From Lycium barbarum (Eukaryota; Streptophyta; Magnoliopsida; Solanales; Solanaceae): 64,000 nt of DNA. Both the position numbers and the translations under genes were made by a program. The notes below the pieces were generated by a model. That model had not been told where the DNA came from. It did no database searches and saw only the letters and a program-made list of their open reading frames with translations. The number at the start of each line of letters is the position of its first letter. The first letter of the stretch is position 1. Shown here piece by piece: positions 45,989 to 59,180 of this stretch. Where the stretch lies: contig NC_083344.1 in NCBI RefSeq assembly GCF_019175385.1, positions 28,894,231 through 28,958,230 on the forward strand. The letters are read 5' to 3'.

Positions 45989-48900
45989 TGTCACGACCCA
46001 GCCCCGTGGGCCGCGACTGGTGCCCTTCCGGGACACCCCAAACGAACTCACACCCAAATCATCGTAATCAAACTCAACCAAACTCAACGTACGTTATTCG
46101 AACTCAACATCGCAATCAGACAACTACCGAACACTTATCCTAAGCAGTCGCCCGTACAGATCAAACAAATCACAAATCAGAAAGGAGGCGGAATATACAT
46201 CGCCAAATTTCACACACACACATCAGAAAGGTGGCGGAATGCACATCGCCCCCAAATGCATACACATACATACAAACTCAGAGGCCGACTTGGCCATAGT
46301 AGCGTACGGGCCACTTAAGACCGTAAAACAGACTCACATGCAAACACACCGGACCCACGACCCACAAATCTGACTACAGGCCTCTAGACAAAACAGAACA
46401 TATGAACATACGACGGGACAGGGCCCCGCCGTACCCACACATCCACAAATGTACAGAATACAGACACAACAAAAGACATGTACCAAAGTAGGCTCCGGAT
46501 CAAAGGGGAGCTCTCCAACACAGCAGAATGAGTAGCCTAAACTGGAGGACCACCCAAACGAGCTTCTGTACCTGCGGGCATGAAACACAGCCCCCGAAGA
46601 AACGGGGGTCAGTACGGGAGAAGTACTGAGTATGTAAAGCAGAAGGTACAGAAATCACAAACACAGCTGGAGTCAGAAAGAACCACCACACCAACATCGC
46701 AAACAAAGCAAACCTGTGCGGGAGGCGAACGTACAAATGCAAATCAAATCATGTATAGGGTTTAGGAACGTGGTCACCCCCCGACGCTGGTGCCACAACA
46801 CATCATAACTCCAGAAGGTTTCAAATATCCGTACAATCTCCAGACACATCATATCACACACACATCATATCATCAGAACGTATCAAATGCCATATCACAT
46901 CATAACTCCATAAACGGTAACCGGCCCTATGGCGAGGCCTCGGAAACCGTAACACATCATAACTCCCGAATATATTATAGTGCGCACGATCACAAAGTCG
47001 GCCCGGGTACCGACGAACGAAATCATAGCAGACAGCACGAACAGAGTAGTGCAGAAATCATATACATATCAAAAATAATTTGTCGGACTTAACATATAGT
47101 TTACGTAGAGGTATATACTGACGCCCGAAGGATCGGAGTAGGAATCAGACTGATCAAAGTATGCGTATAAAAGTTACGAAGTTCCAAACTGCCAAATTCG
47201 CAAGAAAACTGTTCATAAGTCATTTTCCGAAAATCTCACATCATTCAAAGTATAGAACGTACATTAATGGCATAGGAAGTTTCAAACACATCCTTGGGTC
47301 CTAAACAGACGGTTGCGGATCATAACGGACACAAACGAATCAAACAAACCGAATAAGGGGAGCCTCGGGGCTCGCGGGCCCACCTCGAGTCAAATTGAGG
47401 TGGCGGACACAAATCACAGACTTTCGGCTCCATAGAGCCATCTACAAAAGTTTCGAAGAGTTTCGGACACAACAACACAAGTTATGGAGGTACGAACATT
47501 CTTTTAACCAAATGTGACAAAGAGGGTTCAATCGCGCTGAGTGAATAGTGCTCGAACTTGAACCTCGATTTCCAAGAGTAGGATTATTCCCGAGGGGCCG
47601 ATCTTAACCTAGTATGTCTAGGACATGCCAAAAGAATGATAGGTAGGCTTTACATACCTGGTTGGCGCCTTACGCTCCTCAAATCGCAATTCCCGTTTCG
47701 TCCAGAAACTGCAAATGGTCACTTTTACCAGTTACTATTCATGAGAATTAACATTTTAGTCTTTAGGCTATATTTGGCTACCGAAATTTCGGCAGCACTT
47801 CCCCTATAAATCTAACACCCCCGAGACTTAGCTCGGCTCAAAATATAACAACATCAACAGCCCAAACATCAATACACAATAGGAATCACAATCAAACACA
47901 CTAACTTCAAAATGGCACCTTATTACATAAGTTGGTAATTCTATATTCAAACTTCAAGATTCCAAATCTATTTCCACATTAGTCCATTCATTCACTCATT
48001 CAAAATTATCCAAACACACCACCAACAAGTTCCAAACCACATACAAACTTATTCAAAGTTCATTACTTTCCAATTTTCATTCAAAACACCAAAAGTTACG
48101 ACGAACGTTCTAACTTGCGTCGTTTCATTCCAAATTCATTATCATCGCCCATAAATCATATTTAAAGTCCTTAGTATCATAAATATACTATGATATATAC
48201 AAATATACCAAAGGTATACACTTTCCGATAACGTCCGAAATTATTTTCTAGCACCAACTCAATTCTTTAATCGATCCTTTACGACATAAAGATCACAACA
48301 ACACATTATTCAAACTAAACAAGATAAAATTCTTATGCCTTGCACCACATGGGACTCACGGCCAAACACACCCTTTTATATACACACACACCATGCACAA
48401 ACACAACCTCATCCCACAATCTTCACACTAATCCAATCACTAACACATATATATCCATTTCATAACATTAAAACATAAAAATCTTACCTTTTTCTTGAAT
48501 TTCCGACTTGTCGCAAACGTCGCTCTTTCTCCAAACTACTTGTATCACGTCGGAGAGCGTCTTGAGTACTCCACAACTATGTAAAACTTGAGATTTTTGG
48601 ATCAACAATCAAGCTTGGAAATTTTTCTTTCTTTTTCTCTCTAGTGGCCGAAACCCCTCTTTCTTTATGTTCTTGATTTTTTTGATCTATTTTCTTGATA
48701 ATTACCAAGTGTGCTTGATATATATCCACTCATAGGTCATGTGCATAGCACATGACCTTAATGAAATGGGCTTGGGCTTGCCCCCCCCCCCCTTGGCCGG
48801 CCTCTTCAAGGACTTGGGCTTCAATTCCTTGTTGTCCAAACTTGGCCCAATTCGTGAAATGTCCCGTTTGGTAATTCCCGAAACTAATTTCTAAAATTCC

Positions 48901-49050
48901 AAATTTACCCTCGGCCTTCCCCGAGGTCTTGACATCAATGATTCCATAATCAACATGAGCATAGCAACTTGAATCAAATTATTTCCTCAACACACACAAG
49001 TCTTATTTATTTTCTTGATTTCCCGTTATACGAAAATACGGGACATAACA
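45989..49050 (-). repeat. LARD-C 5' LTR (3062 bp), minus strand
   Basis: Near-identical to 39901-42958. The visible differences include the poly-C tract at 48781 (longer here) and single substitutions, for example near 46822, 46322, 47001 and 48543. The right end TAACA is followed by CCAAG. Confidence 0.93.
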
Positions 49051-50491
49051 CCAAGTCGGGTCAGGCCCATTTCCCTTGCTATTTAAGGGAAATTTTCAGT
49101 TTATCTTCCTCATCTTCATACCAAAAAAAATCTAGAAAATTCTAGAGAGAGGGAAGAGAGCCTTTAGAGAGAGAAATCAAATTTTGATCACAATCTGAGC
49201 CTCGAATCCCGAAGCTCATGAAGAGAAAAGTGTTGTACGTTGCGTTACCTTCAATTTGAGCTAAGAATCTGCCAACAACAAGAGTGTTGATGTGGTTGCT
49301 GAATACTTAAGGTAAGATGAAGGTCCCTTTATCATTGTTAATAAGTTTATTTCGAATTTTAACGGATTAGAACGGAGAAAATAGCGCTATAAATTCGTTT
49401 GTTGTTTTGTTGAGATTTATGGATCGGGGGCTGTTTTAGTTGGATTAAATGGATGGAATTAGCTGAGTTATGATGTATAATAATTGTTGATGTTGTTGAC
49501 AAGTTGCTGTACTTGAATTTGGGAGAATAAAGTGTATGAAGATATCATATACAAAGCGTATACCGGGCTGTTTTATATGATTTTCGTGGCTGTTTTGTGA
49601 TGATAATTTGGGGCTGTTTTATATGATTTTCGTGGCTGTTTTGTGACAATATTTTGGGGCTTTTTGGTGGTTTTTATGTATTGTTTTGTGTGCTGGAATA
49701 TCGTGGGATTGGTTGTAGTTGTTGTTGTTGTGTTTGTTGTTATACTATGGATATACGAAAATAAAGAAGTGTATACAAGCATTGGTATACAAATGTATAT
49801 TGGGCTGTTTCAGAAGTGATTTAAGAATGGATTTAATTCTAGTTTGATATGAAATTGTTGGTGTTGTTGTTGTTTGTATTTTGATTGATGTTTGGCTAAA
49901 TTGGAATCTCAAGGATTGTTAAGTTTTCAGGGGAAATGCTGCCCGAATTTCGTTATGTTTCATTCATACTTGGATCGGTTAGTAAGTGATGTGGATGATC
50001 TAACTGTGGCTTATGTTATCTTAATTTTAGACCTACGAGCTCGAGAAGTAGACGTTGGACATTTAAATAAGCGTTAAAGGTATGTAAAGCTAACCCTTCT
50101 TTCTTTTTGGCATGATTTATATGAGACGAACAAACGACGAATGTATGAGCTCCTATTCTTAGAGACACTAGGATGGTTAATGTTCTTGATTTCCATAAGC
50201 TATTTCATATTGTCTCGATACGTGTCTATGATTCCTGCAGTTCCATTTAACATAATTCATAATGACGTTCGAGGGATACTTGACATGACTGTCTCCGTTG
50301 ATATTCAAGTGTTAGTTCATTCTATCTATTCTTCTCAAATGATGATTTGATTTACATATGGTTACTCACTACTCTGCTCGTGCATGCTGTTAATATATCT
50401 TTCACCGAGTCCCGGGTCGGGTATGTTCTCGTGCACAGTTTCACTGCATTGTTCACCAAGTCCCTCACTAGCGGGCCGGGTACGGTATATA

Positions 50492-50555
<64 letters not shown>

Positions 50556-51366
50556 ATGATGATATGATGATGTGATGGTATGATGATGTGATTATGGCGC
50601 CATGGATGGTATTTGATGACTTTGTTCACTGAGTCCCATAAAGGGCCGGGCATGATATATGATATTGATATGCATGATTTACATTTCATAAGGCAAGTGT
50701 ATTTGTATTTGGAATGTCATACTTGTCTCTTGTAACCTCTATTTCAGTCATGATCCTCTTTATTGTATTTCATGCTTTATATACTCAGTACATATCTCGT
50801 ACTGACCCCCTTTCATTGGGGGGCTGCGTTTCAAGCCCATAGGTACAGATACTCGATTTGGTGATCCTCCAGCTTAGGATTTCCACTCAGCTGTCTGGGA
50901 GAGCTCCATTGTTCCGGAGCCTAGACTTTTGGTATAGATCTTTTGATGTATATATATGTTTATCCAGGGGTATGGCGGGGCCCTGTCCCATCATAATTTC
51001 ACTAGCGATACTCTTAGAGGTCTGTAGGCATATGTGTGGGTTGTGTATAAGTTTTGTCCAGCTGTGTCTATATGATGTGCTATGTGTATGATATTGACAT
51101 GTAGTGGCAGCCTTGTCGGCTTGCGTATCATATTGACATGGAGTGGCAGCCTTGTCGGCTTGTGTATCATATTATGTTTTAATTAGTTGTGACTCCTCAA
51201 GAGATAGGTTATCGAGATATATATATATGATGATGTTATGAACCCTTGGAGTTCTTTTGCAAGTTTGCATATTGTTCTTAGATTCAGTTTGACTATATCT
51301 AACAGGGTACGTATACGAGTGTCTAGCTCGGGCACTAGTCATGGCCCACGGGGCTGGGTCGTGATT
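49051..51366 (+). repeat. LARD-B 5' LTR, second part
   Basis: Resumes with the duplicated CCAAG then TCGGGTCAGGCCC. TATA-like CTATTTAAGG near 49079, GTTAAAGGTATGTAAAGC at 50073, (TA)n 50484-50550, hairpin cluster 50785-50843, and AGCC-N5-GGCT units near 51107 and 51147. The last bases read CGTGATT instead of CGTGACA, a decayed LTR end. Confidence 0.9.
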
Positions 51367-54300
51367 AAAGTGGTATCAGAGCAGTTCATCCTCGGAGTGT
51401 CTACAGACCGTGTCTAGTAGAGTCTTGTTTATCGGTGTGTTTTGCACCACATCTATAAACTGGAAGCTACAAGACATTTAGGATGTTACCTTTCCTTCTT
51501 ACTCTAGATCGTGCGATAGAGCCAAGAGATAGGAAATGATATCCCTTATATACTGACCTTTGATTTCAGCATGAGAATGGTGTCGACAAGAGAAGGTAAA
51601 TAATGCTACTGGGAGTTACAAAGGTAAGATATTTCATCGAGGTTACGTTATCAGAAATTATATATACAGAACGGCAAACTGGCCATCATCAAGGTAAGTT
51701 ATTGAAGTATAGTAAGAAAATGGATTGAATGTATATATATTGTTGATAAGTTCAGTTATAAGGTGTGAACAGAAGAAGCTGAACGAATCAGTAAAAGGAT
51801 AGGTAAGCAGGGTACATGTCAGATACAGTATGAATGTTGCAGGTATGATTGAAACCTGTAGTTAAAGATTTAGAGGGAAAGTAAACAGGAAAGTGTAACA
51901 AGTACGGTTCGAGTTGGACATACGAGGTAAGTTCATCATTTTCATACTGTTATTGCTATGGGAAGTCCTGTGCGGCTATGATACGGTATAATATATACAT
52001 ATATATGTTGGCCCTGTGAGGCATTGTTGGTATTTCCTGCATGCATGTTTTGAGATAGTAAGAAATACAGAGGAAACTCTGCCAAAATTTTCCTAGAAAT
52101 AAAAAAGAGAATTTATATAAGTTCATAAAAAGTCTTGAAAGGTCATGTCAACAGTAATGATAAGATTTGACTAAGTTGCAAGTACGTCTGACTTCGAGAA
52201 ATAAAGTTAACGGTTGAATTGATAATAATAGTAATTATGAGGTCGACACTGACATGGTAAATTTATCATGTTGGATTAAATCTTTAAGAGATACCCTCCA
52301 TGTCATCCGTAAGAGGCATCATTCTTATTTGGGAAATTTGATTTCGAAGAAGCAAATATAAGCAGCAAAGTTTGGAATTCATTTGAACGGACCAGAATAC
52401 TTTGCAGTCACATTTTACCTTAGAAAAAGCTCATGTTGAAGAGCAAAAACGTCCAACAATTGAGTTTCACTTTTACTTGAAGAGTACAAAGCATACAACA
52501 AGTAGTTTATGAACTAAATAGTTCGTTCATGACCCAAGAACAAATCTGGAAGTAAACTATGTGAATCAAGCATTAGACGTCCCGTGGTGCTTGTCGGACT
52601 CTAGTTCTTCTTCTTGTGGTGGTTTTGGAGAATGCTTCACGGTGACGTAATCTTGGAGTTGGAGCGTTCTCTTGTTCTTGAGGTAACATTTCATCATATC
52701 TTTATGTCCTCGAGTTTATTAGTTCTTAATCAACTAATTGGAGATGGAATTTGTAGAAGGAAAACTCAAACTTGTGGGCTGTCTTAGATCATGTGTTTCA
52801 TGTGTTGTTGATGAAATGCTAGGAAAATTTGGAAGGGCTTGTGACACTAAGGGATGATTTAGAAAAGGTGGCAAATCTTAACAGAATGTTTTATTGAGGT
52901 ATCGAGTGAACTGATAAGTAGGAATAAATTACGATGAGTTTATAGTTAAAAAAAGTAATAGTATGATTGAGACAAGGGTACAGAGGAAGAAGAATTGTGA
53001 TAAATATGAATGTATTGATAAGACAACTTGTGAGGTATTAAGGATAAGATTGACCAGAAAGGGTAAAAGGTTAAGAAGTGTTACGCTATAGGATTAATTA
53101 CGAACAGGATGTAATGTGAATATCATAAGGGTTGTTATGAAAATAAGTAAAGCCTAGCGAGGAAGTGACTAAAAGATATGGTGTGAACTATGTGATTAAA
53201 GTATTAAGGCGAACTATAGAATGAATAAGAAAGACTTACAAAGTTCTTCTATAGGGAAAGTTCAGAATAAAGATTATGCGATAACAGAAATGGTAGCGAG
53301 CACAAGAGAAGAAGGAGTTAATTGAAGGAAGGAAATAAGAAGAAAGCGAGATAATAGTGCAGTAATAGGTTATTACATGTATAGCTGAGAACACGAGTAA
53401 TATAAGTGACGGAACTGTGAAAGACCAAACTATAGCAAGATGAGCAACGAGGTAGAATGAGTGCCAGAAAAAGGATTAGGATGATAAGAACAAATAGGGA
53501 AGAACAGAATACGTTTTGAAAATGAGGAGGGGATTATGCAGAAGTAGTGTTTTCTTAAGGGTACAGAGGTAGCATGAGATTCCTCGTGTATAGAATAAAA
53601 GATGGACATAGACTGGGGGAATGGTAAGGGAATATTAAAGGAAACACCCAAGATAGACGTAATTAATTGAGTACGAGTATAAAATAAAAGGGAAACATAT
53701 AGCTACAAACTTAAAGGTGTAGTTATAACTAAGCAATTGTATTGTTGTAATTGATGGACTATGGTGTATTCGTGTTGAATTAGTTATATTTCTAAGAAAT
53801 TATTACCGAAGGGATTAATCAAGGTGACGATCATGACAAAGGATTTATAACAACAGTGCAAGAAAAGTCTAAGATAAAGGAATTATCAAGTTGGAAACAA
53901 TAAAGTCGACACCAAGAATAAGGCTTGAAATTGACTATAACAAAAGGATGAGAGTAGAAACACTTGGTCTAAGGTAAGTTCATATGACTACAGTACTTTT
54001 ATACCCCGGGGCAAATTACGATGGACCATGATAGACGGGCATTGTAACACGAAGACTAAAGTCTAAGAGCGATGTCCAGGAGTTCATATACCCTGTACAT
54101 CTTCATGACTAGCTTCATGACTTGATGGTTTGGAGGGGTATATGAATTAAGTGATTAAAGAAGGTGGCTATTGCTAGTAAGAGGTTCTAAGCTTTATAAG
54201 GAGAGGAAAGAGTCCACTACCATCTAACGACTTGGGGCACAATAACTATTCAGGAGGAGCATAAAATCATGGGACAGTATGGAGTGGAAGGAAATGTATC

Positions 54301-56337
54301 GAGGGACATGGAAAACTACCTGTATAGTGTGCTTTCTGATTATGTATAGGTTGGGGTAAATATAATGTTACAAAAAATAAACTTTGGATACTTATCACCA
54401 GGATATAAGTGCTACCTAAATTGGGAATTTGGAACGGCTATAAGTACTAATTAATTACTGATTGGAGTAAGTGGAAGGTGACCTTGGATGAGTTGTTACA
54501 TGGGTTGCATTACTCGAGTACAAATTATCAGATAAGATTTTATACTATATATGGAAAGGTTCTCATCGCTTCATGATTTTGTTAAGGTTTCGTACGTGGA
54601 TAATCAAAATCATAAATTATAAAGAAAATATATGGATATGGTACAGTGTGCCAAGTGAATTAAAAAAACAGGGATCAGATGAATTTGAAGAGTGGAAATA
54701 GGGACGTAGAGCAGAACATAAAAAGATAATGGTATAAGTACACCCTAAAGGGGGAAGCGAGTGTGAGAAAAAGCAAGTGTAAGATGGAAGCAATTGACAC
54801 TGCAATATGTTTGATATGGATACTTAAACTTCAAGTGAGATCCCTTGCCGAAACAAATTAGTAAGATCTGAAGGCCAGCAATAAACGGATAGAAGTCAGG
54901 ATGGTATTTGAGACAAGACCGAGGATCATTTGTAAAAATCTTGTATGATATGACATTAGGAAGTGGGTGCTTGTAAAAAGAAAGAGTACGACAAGAGAAT
55001 GGTAACGAGTAACTTAAGAGATATTATAAAGGATAGCTACGCTATACTGGGTTAAAGGCTAAGATGTTGGCAATAGAGTTGTTCGCTAATGATATTGCGA
55101 CTTATAAGTAGGAAGGAGAAGGGGTAGAGAATCTCCTTTAGTAGGATACGAGAAAATCAAAGGGTGAATAAAGGAGGGGAAAGAAGTATGACAAGATAGG
55201 CTACGAACGCGTTTTAGTACGGATGAATTAAGTAGAGCATAATGAATCAGGAGAAGGAAATGCTATGACTAAGATTGGATATGTTTTATATAAGTTGTAC
55301 AAGAATAGTTATGCAACCTACAAATATTTATATACTAAGGGTGAGACCAAGTGAGTACTTTATAAGAAGAGTAAGGATTCAGTAATAACAATGCGGTTGT
55401 GATAGTTTGGATACATTAAGGGATGGTTTGAGCTAGATTACCGAGATAGAATTAGTACTGAGGGCAAATAGGACATGGCCATAGTTGAGCCCCGATACCA
55501 ATTGTAAGATACAAGAGAAGAATGCAAGAAAAGCATAAAGACTAGTGAAACGACGCTAAGGTATTTGAGCACTTTCGTATGCTCTTGAAAAGATCGCAAC
55601 ATAATGTGTGACAGAAAAGCTAAGAGAAAAATAAAATAAAGAAGCGGCACGAGATAATATGCCTAAAGTGTTACAAATTGGAGTAAGGGAAATGGTGAAA
55701 CAGTTCAAGCGAGACGATCGGAACAAACTGGTTACTGGATGACACTGAATTTATATGTCAAAATCAAAAATTCTTTCAGAATTGTACCAATTAATAATAG
55801 ATTGATCACAGAGCAATGTAAGGTTATTGAAGCAAAATAATGTTACACCAAGGGAAATTTCTTCTTATTCGTAGAGTCTGTGAAGGGTCTACAGGTTACC
55901 AGAGGCATAAAATACTCCAGGGATTGTAAAGTCTAATAAATCGACGAGAGACGTCTACGCGTGAAAGGTAAGATGAAGTGAACGATACGTCTTAAAGGAG
56001 TAACTATAGAAGAAGAAAGAGTCGAGTTAAGACTACGTGCACCAGGAGAGAGTAAGATTTCAGCGGAAGAGCTCGCAATACAATCGTCAACCAACTGCGA
56101 AATGAAAAGGAGAGTAAAGACAACGACGTGGAATTATCCCCTCGAGAGGCAAGAGCAAGAACAAATATTATGCGAATGGTTACTTGGAGATCTGGAATGC
56201 GTTATAATAAACTGAAGGGATCGACCAATGAAGGAGGCATGTGCAGGGCATAATTCAGTAAAAGAACGTTTAAGGAAGTATTGGAAGTGCAGGATTAGTT
56301 TAACATTCGAGGACGAATGTTCCAAAGGGGGGAAGGA
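51367..56337 (+). other. LARD-B internal region, non-coding (4971 bp)
   Basis: Primer site TGGTATCAGAGCAG at 51371. Leader shared with LARD-A, D and E. GCCCTGTGAGGC near 52013 and the GAAA hairpin at 52068-52081. A LARD-specific block at about 52260-52760. Then some 3 kb of AG-rich DNA with no recognisable gene, and from about 55560 the end shared with LARD-A. The region has many stops in all frames, and its open frames (53430-53651, 54617-54805, 55438-55650, all minus) look like chance. Confidence 0.82.
56302..56337 (+). other. LARD-B pre-PPT hairpin and PPT
   Basis: AACATTCG-AGGA-CGAATGTT at 56302-56321, then AAAGGGGGGAAGGA at 56324-56337 next to the LTR. Confidence 0.92.
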
Positions 56338-58308
56338 TGTTACACCCCAGAATATTTCGTATTACTAAGGCTACAGACGACTTAATGTGAGCTCGAGGAG
56401 GAGTAAATATCACAAGTATAAAGAATGAAATTCTACCGTACTAGCATGAGTATGATATTTGGAATTCGTATAATATGATTGGAATAATACGTTAAAAAAT
56501 ATATAGCACTCGTAACCGTAAGCTAAGGTGGGGCCCACATGATGGGATTTTTATAAAGGACATATGATAAGTTATATGGACAATATATGTGAAGTTAAAC
56601 ACAACTCAAGAAGGACCCTTGAGCCAAATCCAAGTGTAAGCCCTCCAAAAAGTGTTTTTAAGTTACGTTTTCGGGTGATCTGACTTCGGGAGCCATAACC
56701 CCATCATTATTTGGGAATTTGGGAAAACTTAAAATATGAAAGTTGTAGATAATGGAAATACCTTTCCAACCATAGGTCGTGGGCCTGTATGTGACCTCGG
56801 GATAAAGAGTTATGGACGTTGTAAGGCAGAAAGGTCAAGCTGGGCAGTGAGCTCGGCCCAACCCGATTCCAAGTCGGGTCAGGCCCATTTCCCTTGCTAT
56901 TTAAGGGAAATTTTCAGCTTATCTTCCTCATTTTCATACCAAAACAAATCTAGAAAATTCTAGAGAGAGGGAAGAGAGCCTTTAGAGAGAGAGAAACCAA
57001 ATTACGATCACAATCTGAGCCTCGAATCCCGAAGCTCATGAAGAGAAAAGTGTTGTACGTTGCGTTGCCTTCAATTTTAGCTAAAAATCAGCCATGAAGA
57101 AGAGTTTTAACGTGGTTGCTGCATACTTAAGGTAAGATGAAGGTCCCTTTTTTATTGTTAATAAGTTAATTTCGAATTTTAACGGATTAGAACACAGAAA
57201 ATAGCGTTATAAATTTGTTTGTTGTTTTGTTGAGATTTATGGATCGGGCGCTGTTTTAGTTGGATTAAATGGATGGAATTAGCTAAGTTATGATGTATAA
57301 TAATTGTTGATGTTGTTGACAAGTTGTTGTACTTGAATTTGGGAGAATAAAGTGTATGAAGATATCATATACAAAGCGTACACCGGGCTGTTTTATATGA
57401 TTTTCGTGGCTGTTTTGTGATGATATTTTGGGGCTGTTTTATATGATTTTCGTGGATGTTTTGTGACAATATTTTGGGGCTGTTTGGTGGTTGTTATGAA
57501 TTGTTTTGTGCGCTGGAATATCGTGGGATTGAATGTAGTTGTTGTTGTTGTGTTTGTTGTTATACTATGGATATAGGAAAATAAAGAAGTGTATACAAGC
57601 ATTGGTATACGAATGTATATTGGGCTGTTTCGGAAGTGATTTAAGAATGGATTTAATTCTAGTTTGATATGAAATTGTTGGTGTTGTTGTTGTTGGTATT
57701 TTGATTGATGTTTGGCTAAATTCGAATCTCGAGATTGTTAAGTTTTCAGGGGAAATGCTGCCCGAATTTCGTTAAGTTTCATTCGTACTTGGATTGGTTA
57801 GTAAGTGATGTGGATGATCTAACTGTGGCTTATGATATCTTAATTTTAGACCTACGAGCTCGAAAAGTAGACGTTGGATATTTAAATAAGCGTTAAAGGT
57901 ATTTAAAGCTAACCCTTCTTTCTTTTTGGCATGATTTATATGAGACGAACAAACGACGAATGTATGAGCTCCTATTCTTAGAGACACTAGGATGGTTAAT
58001 GTTCTTTATTTCCATAAGCTATTTCATATTGTCTCGATACGTGTCTATGATTCCTGAAGTTCCATTTGACATAATTCATAATGACGTTCGAGGGATACTT
58101 GACATGACTGTCTCCGTTGATATTCAAGTGTTAGTTCATTCTATCTATTCTATCGAGTCTCAAATGATGATTTGATTTGCATATGGTTATTCACTACTCT
58201 GCTCGTGCATGCTGTTATTATATCTTTCACCGAGTTCCGGGCCGGGTATGTTCTCGTGCACAGTTTCACTGCATTGTTCACCAAGTCCCTCACTAGAGGG
58301 CCGGGTAC

Positions 58309-58372
<64 letters not shown>

Positions 58373-59180
58373 ATGATGATATGATGATGTGATGGTATGA
58401 TGATGTGATTATGGCGCCATGGATGGTATTTGATGACTTTGTTCACCGAGTCCCATAATGTGCCGGGCATGATATATGATATTGATATGCATGATTTACA
58501 TTTCATAAGGCAAGTGTATTTGTATTTCGAATGTCATACTTGTCTCCTGTAACCTCTATTTCAGTCATGATCCTCTTTATTGTATTTCATGCTTTATATA
58601 CTCAGTACATATCTCGTACTGACCCCCTTTCTTCGGGGGGCTGTGTTTCAAGCCCGCAGGTACAGATACTCGATTTGGTGATCCTCCAGCTTAGGATTTC
58701 CACTCAGCTGTCTAGGAGAGCTCCATTGTTCCGGAGCCTAGACTTTTGGTATAGATCTTTTGATGTATATATATGTTTATCCAGGGGTATGGCGGGGCCC
58801 TGTCCCATCATAATTTCACTATCGATACTCTTAGAGGTCTGTAGGCATATGTATGGGTTGTGTATAAGTTTTGTCCAACTGTGTCTATATGATGTGCTAT
58901 GTGTATGATATTGACATGTAGTGGCAGCCTTGTCGGCTTGCGTATCATATTGACATGGAGTGGCAGCCTTGTCGGCTTGTGTATCATATTATGTTTTAAT
59001 TAGTTATGACTCCTCAGGAGACAGGTTATCGGGATATATATATGATGATGTTATGAACCTTTGGAGTTCTTTTGCAAGTTTCTATATTGTTCTTGGATTC
59101 AGTTTGACTATATCTAACAGGTACGTATACGAGTGTCCAGCTCGAGCACTAGTCATGGCCCACGGGGCTGGGTCGTGACA
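56338..59180 (+). repeat. LARD-B 3' LTR (2843 bp)
   Basis: TGTTACACCCCAGAATATTTCG to GGGCTGGGTCGTGACA, followed by the GGAAT duplication. TATA-like CTATTTAAGG near 56898, GTTAAAGGTATTTAAAGC near 57892, (TA)n 58313-58369, hairpin cluster near 58602-58660. Confidence 0.92.

Larger units (their letters stand above)
39901..49050 (-). mobile_element. LARD-C: young minus-strand non-autonomous element with 5S-like insert
   Basis: 9150 bp flanked by CCAAG (39896-39900 and 49051-49055). LTRs 39901-42958 and 45989-49050 differ at about a dozen positions by eye plus a poly-C length change. Minus-strand order is 5' LTR, PBS, acidic ORF, GAAA-hairpin block, small ORF, 5S-like sequence, 41-bp repeats, hairpin, PPT, 3' LTR. 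No protease, RT or integrase. It is the most recent insertion in the nest. Confidence 0.93.
39363..59180 (+). mobile_element. LARD-B: large non-autonomous LTR element, split by LARD-C
   Basis: 5' LTR in two parts (39363-39900 and 49051-51366), primer site, 4971 bp interior, PPT and 3' LTR 56338-59180. Flanked by GGAAT. After subtraction of LARD-C the two LTRs are about 2849 and 2843 bp. No gag or pol, so movement would need enzymes in trans. Confidence 0.92.
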
